From the IMG/VR virus record IMGVR_UViG_3300044613_001473, positions 1 to 49,357 of that record: a DNA stretch of 49,357 nucleotides, one strand, 5' to 3'. Within the stretch, counting starts at the first letter, position 1, and each line of letters opens with the position of its first letter. The stretch comes from a virus. The notes beneath the pieces were generated by a model, which was given only the letters and a program-made list of their open reading frames with translations, did not search any database and was not told the DNA's origin. Below, one piece after another: positions 25,282-32,192 of this stretch. Both the position numbers and the translations under genes were made by a program.

Positions 25282-25785
25282 ATGAACAAACAGCAAAACA
25301 TCAGTAAAAATATCAAGCACAAAGTTGCATTGCTATCTTCATATAAAAGAGAGAATATTCTTAAATTGATGGAGAGTGAGTATATTGATCAACGGTTACC
25401 TAGAGAAGAATATGACTCATTTCGTCGTTTTGTATTTGATTACATAGATCAAAATAATACTCTTTTAGAAGAAGAAGAATACAAAAAAGCAGGAATGATC
25501 CTACCTGGCATTTCTGCGGGATCAGCATTATTGCTTTTGATTTTGACCGCCCAGTATGGAGATAAAGCACCGATTCTGACAGATCTATTCGATTTTTTCA
25601 GTATCGGAAGTGTGTTTTTCCTTGCTAATATTTTTGTAACAGGATTCGTTTCGTCTTTTATGAAACCAAAATACGATTCCACAAATCTTGAAGTTGCAAA
25701 AAAATTACATGAGTGCTTGATGGTGGATAGATATGAAAAATTAGTAAATCGGCTTATGAAAGAACACTTTAAGGAAACAAAATGA
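25282..25785 (+). CDS. membrane protein, two transmembrane helices
   Basis: The start at 25282 has AAGGAAAC upstream and avoids the tRNA. The 167-residue protein has a charged N-terminal 70 residues, then two hydrophobic helices (about residues 74-93, GMILPGISAGSALLLLILTA; and about 107-127, FFSIGSVFFLANIFVTGFVS), and a charged C-terminal helix. N and C ends are both predicted cytoplasmic. No family recognised. A role in the host membrane is likely but unspecified. Confidence 0.55.
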   Translation: MNKQQNISKNIKHKVALLSSYKRENILKLMESEYIDQRLPREEYDSFRRFVFDYIDQNNTLLEEEEYKKAGMILPGISAGSALLLLILTAQYGDKAPILTDLFDFFSIGSVFFLANIFVTGFVSSFMKPKYDSTNLEVAKKLHECLMVDRYEKLVNRLMKEHFKETK

Positions 25786-26228
25786 TCACTGAATATTTTA
25801 AATATCAAATAGAGAATGGATATGACATATTTTTTTATGGTATACAACATTTAAATGATGATGACAAAACAATTAAGATTGAGATTAAAAGTCTTAAAGG
25901 TGGATTGGAAACTTTACCTTCTACCAATTTAGAGTTCGTTAGAATGATGTCTGGTAATATGCCATTATTTAAGGAAAAGATAAAAATGAAAAATATACAA
26001 AAATTGTTAAATGATCGTTGGGAAAATGGAACGCCTCATCACCCAGAAGCGTTGGCGATTGTCTATGCTATGGTAAAGTATCTTCCTGACATGGATATTA
26101 AAATGGGTGGAGATGGTGATTACGGAGAAGAGTTTTTGTATGCTCTTTCTCAATGGATTGAAGATGGAAAGCCAGATTGTGTTCCCAATTATGCTAAACA
26201 TAGGGACGAAAATGAAGACGAAGAATAA
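25782..26228 (+). CDS. hypothetical protein (148 aa)
   Basis: ATGA-coupled to the membrane protein. An acidic mixed protein with EYFKYQIENGYDIFFYGIQH at the N-terminus and a C-terminal half rich in acidic residues (MDIKMGGDGDYGEEFLYALS). An internal ATG at 25986 follows AAGGAAA and could start a separate 80-residue product (MKNIQKLLNDRWENGTPHHP), which resembles small conserved phage proteins. Function unknown. Confidence 0.45.
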   Translation: MITEYFKYQIENGYDIFFYGIQHLNDDDKTIKIEIKSLKGGLETLPSTNLEFVRMMSGNMPLFKEKIKMKNIQKLLNDRWENGTPHHPEALAIVYAMVKYLPDMDIKMGGDGDYGEEFLYALSQWIEDGKPDCVPNYAKHRDENEDEE

Positions 26229-26240
26229 TAAGGAAACAAA

Positions 26241-26732
26241 ATGAAAAAGATCAAAAGTTATTGTGAAGTAAAGAAGGCAGAAAAAGCATCTAAGACCGCA
26301 AAGAAGAAGGTAACTCCAAAGAATATTGGACTCTATAAGGTAGAGATCAATATTCCAGTCTCTTTCTTGGCATATGGTTCAGAAGATGAACTCAGAAAAC
26401 ATAATTTTAACCAATTTGATGATATTACTGATCAATTTTATAGTTCTATGGAAGAAGCATTAAAAAATAGTAAAAACGCTAAACTCACCAAGATCACCAA
26501 AACCTCACAGATTAATTCAGATAAGAATCTTGCAAATGTCGATGCGGAGGTAAATAATATTCCAATCACTGATTCTGGTGCTGAAAAACTTATAGAACTG
26601 ATCAAAGAAACAGATATCGAGTCGATGAAGCGAAGATTTGATCCTTTGGATTATGTTACTCCAGACGATATATGGGATTATGATTCTGATCTTGATATCG
26701 AAACGATTGTGTGTCTGAACAAGATTTGCTAA
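26241..26732 (+). CDS. hypothetical protein (163 aa)
   Basis: A lysine-rich N-terminus (EVKKAEKASKTAKKKVTPKN) is followed by an alpha/beta region (YKVEINIPVSFLAYGSEDEL) and an acidic C-terminus. AAGGAAACAA ribosome site. No recognisable motif. The mix of basic head and acidic tail is only descriptive. Confidence 0.4.
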   Translation: MKKIKSYCEVKKAEKASKTAKKKVTPKNIGLYKVEINIPVSFLAYGSEDELRKHNFNQFDDITDQFYSSMEEALKNSKNAKLTKITKTSQINSDKNLANVDAEVNNIPITDSGAEKLIELIKETDIESMKRRFDPLDYVTPDDIWDYDSDLDIETIVCLNKIC

Positions 26733-26768
26733 AAGTTTTATGCCTAAATAATCATAGATGTTGTTTCT

Positions 26769-27017
26769 ATGAAAAAAGATCTAAAGCAAATAAAGCAGAA
26801 TAAAGAGTATATTGCCAAGATCAAGTTAGAGAATGGTTGCTCAAAGTGTGGTTATAGGGTTCATCCTGCCGCACTAGACTTCCATCATGTAGATGACAAG
26901 AAGTATAATATATCTCGTATCGTCCGAGCAGGAGTTTCGAAAGAAGTACTTGACAAAGAGATAAAAAAGTGTATAATACTCTGTGCCAACTGTCATAGAG
27001 TTGAACATGCGAGATAG
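26769..27017 (+). CDS. small HNH endonuclease (82 aa)
   Basis: A minimal HNH protein: CSKCGY, LDFHHVDDKKYNIS, CIILCANCHRVEH, with two CxxC pairs for zinc and the catalytic HH. It has no separate DNA-binding domain. It ends 2 nt before tRNA-Glu, and the promoter for that tRNA lies inside its coding sequence, which would keep the tRNA expressed independently of the endonuclease. Confidence 0.85.
   Translation: MKKDLKQIKQNKEYIAKIKLENGCSKCGYRVHPAALDFHHVDDKKYNISRIVRAGVSKEVLDKEIKKCIILCANCHRVEHAR
26951..26978 (+). promoter_or_regulatory. intragenic sigma70-type promoter for tRNA-Glu
   Basis: TTGACA, 16-nt spacer, perfect TATAAT inside the small HNH gene. The predicted start (about 26985) is 35 nt upstream of tRNA-Glu. 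Confidence 0.65.
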
Positions 27018-27019
27018 AC

Positions 27020-27090
27020 GGGGTTATGGTGTAATGGAAGCATAAGAGAATTTCAGTCTTTTGGCGCGAGATCGATACTCGCTAACCCTA
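27020..27090 (+). tRNA. tRNA-Glu (UUC)
   Basis: Acceptor GGGGTTA/TAACCCT, D arm GTG/CAT, anticodon arm AGAGA-ATTTCAG-TCTTT (anticodon TTC), T arm GCGAG-ATCGATA-CTCGC. The T loop starts with A instead of T54 and loop position 38 is G, both atypical. Its 3' end overlaps the last bases of the reverse-strand HNH gene. Confidence 0.82.
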
Positions 27091-27711
27091 TTCAGTGATC
27101 CAATTTGATCTATTTGCTATTGAAATTTTTCTTTTAGTTTCAGTAGTTAAATTTTTTCTATTAATTGGCTTGTAAGTTTTAGGAAAATATAATTTATATT
27201 TTTTGGCTAATTTTCTCACACTTGTATCAGAAACATTATAAATTGATCCTATTTCGTAAAAGGTTTTATCTTTCATTAAATTTTGTAATTCTTCTTTACT
27301 CAAATAAAGTTTTTTATTATGAATTACTAATTTATGCCGACAGATTATATTATTTTCTTTAATATACTTTCTCAAAGTTCTAAGACTTGTTCCTGTAATT
27401 TCTACTATTTCATCATATGAATAATCAATAAAAAACTGTTTAATTTCATCTTCAGTCATCGAAGATATATAAGTTTTTAATTTATTTTCAAAAGTAGATT
27501 TTGTTTTGTTGAATGTATAAGTTTCTGTTTGAGAGTGACAGTTGGGACAAAGTGTCCTCAAATTATCTAGATTATTATTTTTTCTATTGCCATCAATATG
27601 ATCTACTTGTAATGTTAGTGGTTTATCGTTATATGTTTCACCGACACCACACCATACACATTTATATTGATCTCGCTCTATTACTTTAACTCTTATTTTT
27701 TTATGACACAT
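27088..27711 (-). CDS. HNH homing endonuclease with HTH repeats
   Basis: The 207-residue protein has an N-terminal HNH core (CVWCGVGETYND, LQVDHIDGNRKNN, TLCPNCHSQTE) and two C-terminal helix-turn-helix-like segments (DEIVEITGTSLRTLRKYI and EIGSIYNVSDTSVRKLAKKY) followed by a basic tail (ETKRKISIANRSNW), the NUMOD-type DNA-reading layout of phage homing enzymes. It is transcribed against the surrounding genes, from a T4-type late promoter, and its end abuts tRNA-Glu. Confidence 0.85.
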   Translation of the reverse strand: MCHKKIRVKVIERDQYKCVWCGVGETYNDKPLTLQVDHIDGNRKNNNLDNLRTLCPNCHSQTETYTFNKTKSTFENKLKTYISSMTEDEIKQFFIDYSYDEIVEITGTSLRTLRKYIKENNIICRHKLVIHNKKLYLSKEELQNLMKDKTFYEIGSIYNVSDTSVRKLAKKYKLYFPKTYKPINRKNLTTETKRKISIANRSNWITE

Positions 27712-27722
27712 GCGTTTCTCCG

Positions 27723-27730
27723 TATAAATA
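27723..27730 (+). promoter_or_regulatory. possible late promoter, plus strand
   Basis: TATAAATA occurs on the plus strand in the gap between the reverse HNH gene and tRNA-Arg. The next plus-strand products are tRNA-Arg and the NMN adenylyltransferase gene, so it could add late expression. Alternatively it is chance in AT-rich leader DNA. Confidence 0.35.
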
Positions 27731-27760
27731 AACAGTGGGACAGCCTAGTCTCCGTACTGG

Positions 27761-27785
27761 GTTTTGGTTTGTTTCCACCAAACCA
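27761..27785 (-). promoter_or_regulatory. hairpin in leader of the HNH mRNA
   Basis: A 7-bp stem (TGGTTTG/CAAACCA) with a 7-nt loop lies between the late promoter and the HNH start. T4 homing endonuclease mRNAs often carry leader hairpins that limit early translation; here the hairpin is some 50 nt from the start, so it would not hide the ribosome site itself. Confidence 0.45.
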
Positions 27786-27796
27786 ATTACCACATA

Positions 27797-27804
27797 TATT
27801 TATA
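27797..27804 (-). promoter_or_regulatory. T4-type late promoter for the HNH endonuclease
   Basis: TATAAATA on the minus strand (TATTTATA on plus), 85 nt upstream of the HNH ATG, leaving an untranslated leader with a hairpin. Confidence 0.6.
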
Positions 27805-27821
27805 TTTTTTAAGTTTTCATC

Positions 27822-27850
27822 TTGACATAAAATACATCATAGAGTATAAT
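27822..27850 (+). promoter_or_regulatory. sigma70-type promoter for tRNA-Arg and NAD salvage genes
   Basis: Perfect TTGACA, 17-nt spacer, perfect TATAAT. The start point (about 27857) is 11 nt before tRNA-Arg. The same transcript would carry the NMN adenylyltransferase and NAMPT genes and the next four tRNAs. Confidence 0.85.
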
Positions 27851-27867
27851 GATACTAGACTTTTTAT

Positions 27868-27941
27868 GCGGGTGTATCGGTCCTGTCTTCTAAACAGGAT
27901 ACCGTAATTGGACTATGTAGGTTCGATCCCTACCACCCGTG
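27868..27941 (+). tRNA. tRNA-Arg (UCU), D arm missing, extended variable region
   Basis: Acceptor GCGGGTG/CACCCGT, anticodon arm CCTGT-CTTCTAA-ACAGG (anticodon TCT) and T arm GTAGG-TTCGATC-CCTAC are canonical. Only 7 nt (TATCGGT) separate the acceptor from the anticodon stem, so no D arm can form. Instead 18 nt (ATACCGTAATTGGACTAT) lie between the anticodon and T arms, including a D-loop-like AATTGG. CGGT could pair with ACCG to extend the anticodon helix. Total length stays normal (73 nt plus discriminator). Confidence 0.7.
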
Positions 27942-27944
27942 CTT

Positions 27945-28892
27945 ATGCAAGAAAATACAATGTATACAAAAAACAACAGTGTTGGTGTGATTGTTGGGCG
28001 ATTTCAGACCCCATACCTCCACGATGGACACCGCAAATTGATTGATACTGCAATGAAAAATCATTATAAGGTATTGATCTTTATTGGTGTATCTTCGACA
28101 AAGAATACGATTCGCGATCCTCTTGATTACGATACTCGTATGATGATGATTGCTTCATATGTCTCTAGACAAATGGAGACATGTATTGTAGAAATTATTC
28201 CAATTCACGATAATCAGCACGATCATGTTTGGTCTGCTAATTTGGACAAAGAAATTCAAAATAGAATCAAGCACAACGATTCCGTTGTTCTTTATGGAGG
28301 GCGTGATTCTTTTGTCGGGGGATATACTGGAGGTTATAGGTCAGTATTGATCAATGAAGTTCCCGATGTTTCTGCAACTGATATTCGAAACAGGTCTTGT
28401 ATTGCCAGAGATACGGAAAGTTTTCGTCATGGCATGATTTACGCATCACAGCAGCAATATCCAATTGCATATCAGACAGTAGATATTGCAGTCATTAATG
28501 ACAATGATGAGATTCTAATGATTCAAAAAGAAGGTGACGATTACGAGTATCGTTTCGTAGGTGGATTTAGTGATCCAAATAGTCCTTCACTTGAATATGA
28601 TGCTCGTAGAGAATTACAAGAAGAATGTGGAGTTAATGTTAATATTGGTGTAGCCCATTATGTTTCAAGTAGATTGATTGATGATTGGCGATATAAAAAT
28701 AACAAAAACTGTAAGATCAAAACTGCTTTTTTTGTGGCAAAGCATCTTTGGGGTAATGCATCTCCCATGTCGGAGATTACAAAGTGCGAATGGATTCATA
28801 TTAGTATGTTGAGCAAAAATGTAGTAGATGAACATTTGGCGTTAGCAAGTGATTTGGAACACTGGTTTCTACACAATAAGAATAAACTTTAA
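27945..28892 (+). CDS. natV: bifunctional NMN adenylyltransferase / Nudix hydrolase (NatV/NadM-Nudix type)
   Basis: The 315-residue protein has an N-terminal nucleotidyltransferase domain (GVIVGRFQTPYLHDGH with the HxGH motif; YGGRDSF; VSATDIRNR) that adenylates NMN to NAD+, and a C-terminal Nudix domain (VGGFSDPNSPSLEYDARREL, then QEECGV) probably acting on ADP-ribose or NAD-derived compounds. The fusion matches the vibriophage KVP40 NatV plan. The ATG at 27945 is 3 nt after tRNA-Arg with no ribosome site; 27960 is an alternative. It pairs with the NAMPT gene that follows. Confidence 0.88.
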   Translation: MQENTMYTKNNSVGVIVGRFQTPYLHDGHRKLIDTAMKNHYKVLIFIGVSSTKNTIRDPLDYDTRMMMIASYVSRQMETCIVEIIPIHDNQHDHVWSANLDKEIQNRIKHNDSVVLYGGRDSFVGGYTGGYRSVLINEVPDVSATDIRNRSCIARDTESFRHGMIYASQQQYPIAYQTVDIAVINDNDEILMIQKEGDDYEYRFVGGFSDPNSPSLEYDARRELQEECGVNVNIGVAHYVSSRLIDDWRYKNNKNCKIKTAFFVAKHLWGNASPMSEITKCEWIHISMLSKNVVDEHLALASDLEHWFLHNKNKL

Positions 28893-28908
28893 ATAAAGGA
28901 TTTATATA

Positions 28909-30276
28909 ATGAACGATAATTTTATCATGGCAACGGACTCGTATAAGGTCACTCATCATCAGATGTATACACCCAATACGACTGAAATTTACTCGTATTT
29001 TGAATGCCGAAACGGAGCAAAGTTCAATGACATTTGCTTCTTTGGTCTTCAGTATATCATTACACGATATTTTACGGCTCCTATTACGCAGTATAATATT
29101 GATCAGGCAGAGGCATATTTTGACACCCACTTTGGAAAGGATGTATTCAACAGAAAGGGATGGGAATATATCCTGAATAAGCACAATGGTTATCTTCCAC
29201 TTGAGATTAGGGCAATTCCAGAAGGTACTTGGGTGACTCCAGGAACTCCTCTTATTACTGTCCGAAATACTGATCCAAATTGTGCATGGCTCACCAACTA
29301 CGCCGAAACCATTCTTTCACAGGTTTGGTATCCGACCACTGTGGCGACTCTCAGCGGCAATATCAAGAAGTTGATTTCTGGTTATTTTGACGAGACTTGC
29401 GATGGTGGTCGTAGCGATCCTTCGATTTCCTTCATGCTCCATGACTTTGGATTCCGTGGTGCTTCTTCACTGGAAACTGCTGGAATTGGTGGAATGGCTC
29501 ATCTGGTCAACTTTATGGGTACTGATACTCTTGAGGCTCTTCGGTATGCTTATAGGTATTATATGGGCGATACTGTTGGATTCTCAGTCCCTGCCACGGA
29601 GCATAGCATCATGACCTCAGATGAGAATGGAGAAGAGGCAGTCCTCAAGCGGCTTCTTGATCAGTATCCAAGCGGTATTCTGAGTGTTGTTGCCGATTCT
29701 TACGACATCTACAACTTCGTAGCAGAATATATGAAGAAGTATAAGGATCAGATTCTTTCCCGTGATGGTGTATTTGTTGTTCGTCCAGATTCGGTGACTC
29801 CGAAGCATCCGACTCCAGAGGATCAGGTTCTTTGGATTTGCAATACGCTGAAGGATATTTTTGGTGCGGAAAAGAATGCCAAGGGTTTCTATGTGATCAA
29901 TCCAAAGGTCAAGGTTCTTTGGGGAGATGGTATTGATATGAATGGAATTGATAGAATTCTTACAATTCTGAAGGAGAATGATTTTGCTGCTTCAAATATC
30001 GCGACATTCGGTATGGGTGGAGGCTTGCTTCAGAAGGTGAATCGTGATACACTACGCTGTGCCTTCAAGTGTTCTAATCGAACCTATACGAAGGATGGAG
30101 CGGAAGTAAGTATGCCAGTGCAGAAGAACCCTCTCGACAAGAGTAAGGCTTCTAAGGCTGGAAAGTTCGATATTGATCGTGTCGTGTATATTAAAGAAAT
30201 GAATGATTATGAGCCGACTATTAATGCTCAAGATTTTAGTGATGTTCGGAGTAGAGCAAGTAAGATGTTTGTGTGA
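28909..30276 (+). CDS. nadV: nicotinamide phosphoribosyltransferase (NAMPT)
   Basis: The 455-residue protein is full length for the family. It opens MATDSYKVTHHQMYTPNTTE and contains ECRNGAKF, the LHDFGFRGASSLE region, the GTDTLEALRYA segment, SVPATEHSIM, VVADSYDIYNF and FVVRPDSVTP, all NAMPT landmarks for binding PRPP and nicotinamide. It makes NMN, which the upstream NatV-like enzyme converts to NAD+. The two genes form a complete salvage route from nicotinamide, 16 nt apart and co-transcribed. Confidence 0.94.
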   Translation: MNDNFIMATDSYKVTHHQMYTPNTTEIYSYFECRNGAKFNDICFFGLQYIITRYFTAPITQYNIDQAEAYFDTHFGKDVFNRKGWEYILNKHNGYLPLEIRAIPEGTWVTPGTPLITVRNTDPNCAWLTNYAETILSQVWYPTTVATLSGNIKKLISGYFDETCDGGRSDPSISFMLHDFGFRGASSLETAGIGGMAHLVNFMGTDTLEALRYAYRYYMGDTVGFSVPATEHSIMTSDENGEEAVLKRLLDQYPSGILSVVADSYDIYNFVAEYMKKYKDQILSRDGVFVVRPDSVTPKHPTPEDQVLWICNTLKDIFGAEKNAKGFYVINPKVKVLWGDGIDMNGIDRILTILKENDFAASNIATFGMGGGLLQKVNRDTLRCAFKCSNRTYTKDGAEVSMPVQKNPLDKSKASKAGKFDIDRVVYIKEMNDYEPTINAQDFSDVRSRASKMFV

Positions 30277-30292
30277 TAAATAGAATAGGAAC

Positions 30293-30365
30293 ACTCCTTT
30301 AACTCAGCGGCTAGAGAGTTGCTTTTACACAGCAAATGTCACAGGTTCGAATCCTGTAGGGAGTA
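30293..30365 (+). tRNA. tRNA-Val (UAC)
   Basis: Acceptor ACTCCTT/AGGGAGT, D arm CTC/GAG, anticodon arm TTGCT-TTTACAC-AGCAA (anticodon TAC), T arm ACAGG-TTCGAAT-CCTGT, A73. First of four closely packed tRNAs. Confidence 0.92.
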
Positions 30366-30368
30366 TTT

Positions 30369-30439
30369 GCAGGTATGATGTAGTGGTAACATAAGAGTTT
30401 TCCAAACTTTTCTCATGGGTTCAAATCCCTTTACCTGCA
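30369..30439 (+). tRNA. tRNA-Gly (UCC)
   Basis: Perfect acceptor GCAGGTA/TACCTGC, D arm ATG/CAT, anticodon arm AGAGT-TTTCCAA-ACTTT (anticodon TCC), T arm ATGGG-TTCAAAT-CCCTT with one mismatch. Confidence 0.9.
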
Positions 30440-30443
30440 CTAT

Positions 30444-30517
30444 GGTCGGATGCCAGAGTGGCCTAATGGGGTGGATTGCAAATCCACTATTCAAAGGTTC
30501 AAATCCTTTTCCGATCT
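30444..30517 (+). tRNA. tRNA-Cys (GCA)
   Basis: Acceptor GGTCGGA/TCCGATC, anticodon arm GTGGA-TTGCAAA-TCCAC (anticodon GCA), T arm AAAGG-TTCAAAT-CCTTT, discriminator T as in bacterial tRNA-Cys. Confidence 0.92.
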
Positions 30518-30524
30518 TTATTTT

Positions 30525-30595
30525 GTGGATTGAGTAGGTTGGTAATACATGACGCTCATAATGTCAAAGGCTTGGTTCGATTCCAAGAGTCCACA
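30525..30595 (+). tRNA. tRNA-Met, elongator-like (CAU)
   Basis: Acceptor GTGGATT/AGTCCAC, D arm GTA/TAC, anticodon arm TGACG-CTCATAA-TGTCA (anticodon CAT), T arm CTTGG-TTCGATT-CCAAG, A73. A paired first base and no GGG/CCC in the anticodon stem exclude an initiator. A lysidine-modified tRNA-Ile(CAU) remains possible. Confidence 0.85.
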
Positions 30596-30611
30596 TTTTT
30601 GCTCAGTCAAG

Positions 30612-30757
30612 GCAGCGGAAAGATAAACCGCAAGGCCGTATAGGATCGTCGGTTGCAAACGGCGATTGAATTGGGTAGTTTCTTTTGTCTTTCTAAAGAC
30701 ACACAATCCCGTAGGGGTTGGGAGAAACTATTCTTATGGGTGTGATACCCACGCTGC
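30612..30757. ncRNA. candidate multi-branched structured RNA
   Basis: The segment is closed by GCAGCG (30612-30617) and CGCTGC (30752-30757). Inside are a 7-bp hairpin (30645-30651/30660-30666), a 9-bp stem (30675-30683/30723-30731) enclosing two further hairpins (30686-30691/30696-30701 and 30704-30710/30714-30720), and a 5-bp hairpin (30737-30741/30747-30751). It follows tRNA-Met and overlaps the 3' end of the GIY-YIG gene. Strand is uncertain, since stems exist on both. It could be a stable phage RNA like T4 species C/D, a degenerate group I intron, or a complex terminator. Confidence 0.45.
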
Positions 30758-31267
30758 GCTTTTTGCTTCCCTCAAAGCCTTTCTCTGAAATTTTATTTTT
30801 TCTTTATTTTCCGCTCTCCAAGCCCGTCTTTTGGCCTTGACTTTTTCCTTATTTGCTTGATATTCAGCCCTTCTTTGGGCCTTGACTTTTTCCTTATTTG
30901 CTTCATATCTAGCCTTATTGTATATCTTATGATAAATCTTTATGTCGTTCTTAGTTAGACTTTTCGAACATCCTTCCCCACCAAAGGTCAAATTATATCC
31001 ACCAGAACCATGTTTTATGTGTGTTCGATACAACCAAATATAATGATGTTCCATATGATTTAATGTGTGATATTTGTCTTCTGATTCATATATTGGTTCA
31101 ATTGTAAAGGAATCAGTCCCATATTTTTTGATAGCATGGTGTAGAGGATATTTTGGCCTTTTATTGGATTCGTATATATGTTCTTTCCATCGGTCTGTGA
31201 TAGATTGACTGGTATATCCGACATATACAGGTGTATTGTCTTTACGAACGAGATATATAATATGCAT
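30734..31267 (-). CDS. GIY-YIG homing endonuclease
   Basis: The 177-residue protein has an N-terminal GIY-YIG nuclease domain (IIYLVRKDNTPVYVGYT, then RWKEHIYES, and the catalytic Glu region EHHYIWLYR), followed by a basic tail of repeated ANKEKVKAxRRA units (about residues 115-165) that probably contacts DNA, as in Seg/I-TevI-type linkers. It is transcribed against the tRNA array behind a late promoter. Such free-standing enzymes spread by cutting related phages at conserved sites. Confidence 0.88.
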   Translation of the reverse strand: MHIIYLVRKDNTPVYVGYTSQSITDRWKEHIYESNKRPKYPLHHAIKKYGTDSFTIEPIYESEDKYHTLNHMEHHYIWLYRTHIKHGSGGYNLTFGGEGCSKSLTKNDIKIYHKIYNKARYEANKEKVKAQRRAEYQANKEKVKAKRRAWRAENKEKIKFQRKALREAKSAAWVSHP

Positions 31268-31326
31268 GGAATGTTACCTTTCTGTGCCATGCCCTTGGGT
31301 GCTGATTACACCGCAGGGGTCTTTTA

Positions 31327-31334
31327 TATTTATA
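31327..31334 (-). promoter_or_regulatory. T4-type late promoter for the GIY-YIG gene
   Basis: TATAAATA on the minus strand, 59 nt upstream of the ATG. The leader holds a GGTG/CACC hairpin before a GAAAGG ribosome site. Confidence 0.6.
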
Positions 31335-31361
31335 TTTTTATAGATTTACGACACTTGTCAC

Positions 31362-31389
31362 TTGACATGATAAAAAATTATGGTATACT
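31362..31389 (+). promoter_or_regulatory. sigma70-type promoter
   Basis: TTGACA, 16-nt spacer, TATACT. It leaves a leader of about 22 nt with GAAAGAGG before the ATG at 31418, unlike the leaderless promoters elsewhere. Likely also drives tRNA-Tyr. Confidence 0.75.
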
Positions 31390-31417
31390 GATACATCTTA
31401 GAAAGAGGTTTTAAATT

Positions 31418-31741
31418 ATGCAAACCGCAGTAGTTATTTTAAGTGTTATTAATTGTGTACTTGTACTGATATGTGTGATTTTTTGGGATATAAACAGTAA
31501 TTATAGAAAAGAAAAGAAACGAAAAATTGAGCAGGAAGACGAAATGAGATTTCGCAGATTGGAAAGTGATATTCGTTATCTTTTTACAATGCGACAGGTT
31601 ATTGATTATCTACAAAAAGAAATTGAATCTAATCGTATGTCAGATCTAAAAGGACATAATCAACTTCTTGATGAAATTCAAAGCGTTACAAATTTCGTCA
31701 AAGAGAATTTTGTAGAGAAGAAGAAAAAGACATCTAAATAA
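31418..31741 (+). CDS. membrane-anchored coiled-coil protein (107 aa)
   Basis: An N-terminal transmembrane helix (TAVVILSVINCVLVLICVIF, residues 3-22) is followed by a basic stop-transfer (YRKEKKRK) and a long charged helix (about 30-100) likely to form a coiled coil. Topology would be N-out, C-in. Ribosome site GAAAGAGG. Similar small anchored coils in phages are usually uncharacterised early proteins. It lies 8 nt before tRNA-Tyr. Confidence 0.55.
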   Translation: MQTAVVILSVINCVLVLICVIFWDINSNYRKEKKRKIEQEDEMRFRRLESDIRYLFTMRQVIDYLQKEIESNRMSDLKGHNQLLDEIQSVTNFVKENFVEKKKKTSK

Positions 31742-31749
31742 TAAACTGA

Positions 31750-31831
31750 GCGTCAGTGCCAGAGTAGCAAATGGGGGAGACTGTAAATCTCTTGGCTTCG
31801 GTCTTCGTAGGTGCAAGTCCTACCTGACGCA
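31750..31831 (+). tRNA. tRNA-Tyr (GUA)
   Basis: Perfect acceptor GCGTCAG/CTGACGC, anticodon arm GGAGA-CTGTAAA-TCTCT (anticodon GTA), a long class II variable arm as expected for Tyr, T arm GTAGG-TGCAAGT-CCTAC. The T loop has G in place of the usual T55. Confidence 0.9.
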
Positions 31832-31847
31832 TTTAAAGGAATATAAC

Positions 31848-32192
31848 ATGAGTACTAAAGAATTTTTCAACATTGAAAGTAAAAGATGCACAGGTCGTAC
31901 CACAAGAATGCTTATTCAAGCATTGAAATATGCAAGTGAAGGTAAGAAGGTTTTGGTTATTGGTGCGACTGTAGTACAGACCAAAAGTCTTGAGAATCAA
32001 GTAAGATATTTGAATGTTTTTCCCAATAAGATTGAGTTCAAGTCAATCCACGAATCATTAAATTATAGAGTTTTTGACTTTGATTTTCCTAGCCAATATT
32101 ATAATGAAGTTCTGTTTGATCATTATGCTATTGAGTCATATTCTGCCTTTAAGAAAATGCTATGGGAGATGAATAGGTTCGATGCACCGTAA
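31848..32192 (+). CDS. small P-loop-like protein (114 aa)
   Basis: The N-terminal segment RCTGRTTRMLIQALKYASEG followed by KKVLVIGATVVQT fits a shortened Walker A type loop with the helix and next strand, a form common in small phage proteins related to helicase/terminase NTPases. The remaining fold is too short for a motor ATPase and lacks a clear Walker B. Good AAAGGAATAT site. It overlaps the phosphoesterase gene by 11 nt. Confidence 0.5.
   Translation: MSTKEFFNIESKRCTGRTTRMLIQALKYASEGKKVLVIGATVVQTKSLENQVRYLNVFPNKIEFKSIHESLNYRVFDFDFPSQYYNEVLFDHYAIESYSAFKKMLWEMNRFDAP

Noticed and set aside
30525-30595. Initiator tRNA-Met
   Set aside because: The first acceptor pair is G-C and the anticodon stem lacks GGG/CCC.
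30518-30706. Reverse ORF across tRNA-Met and the structured RNA
   Set aside because: It is antisense to a tRNA gene and has no ribosome site or recognisable product.
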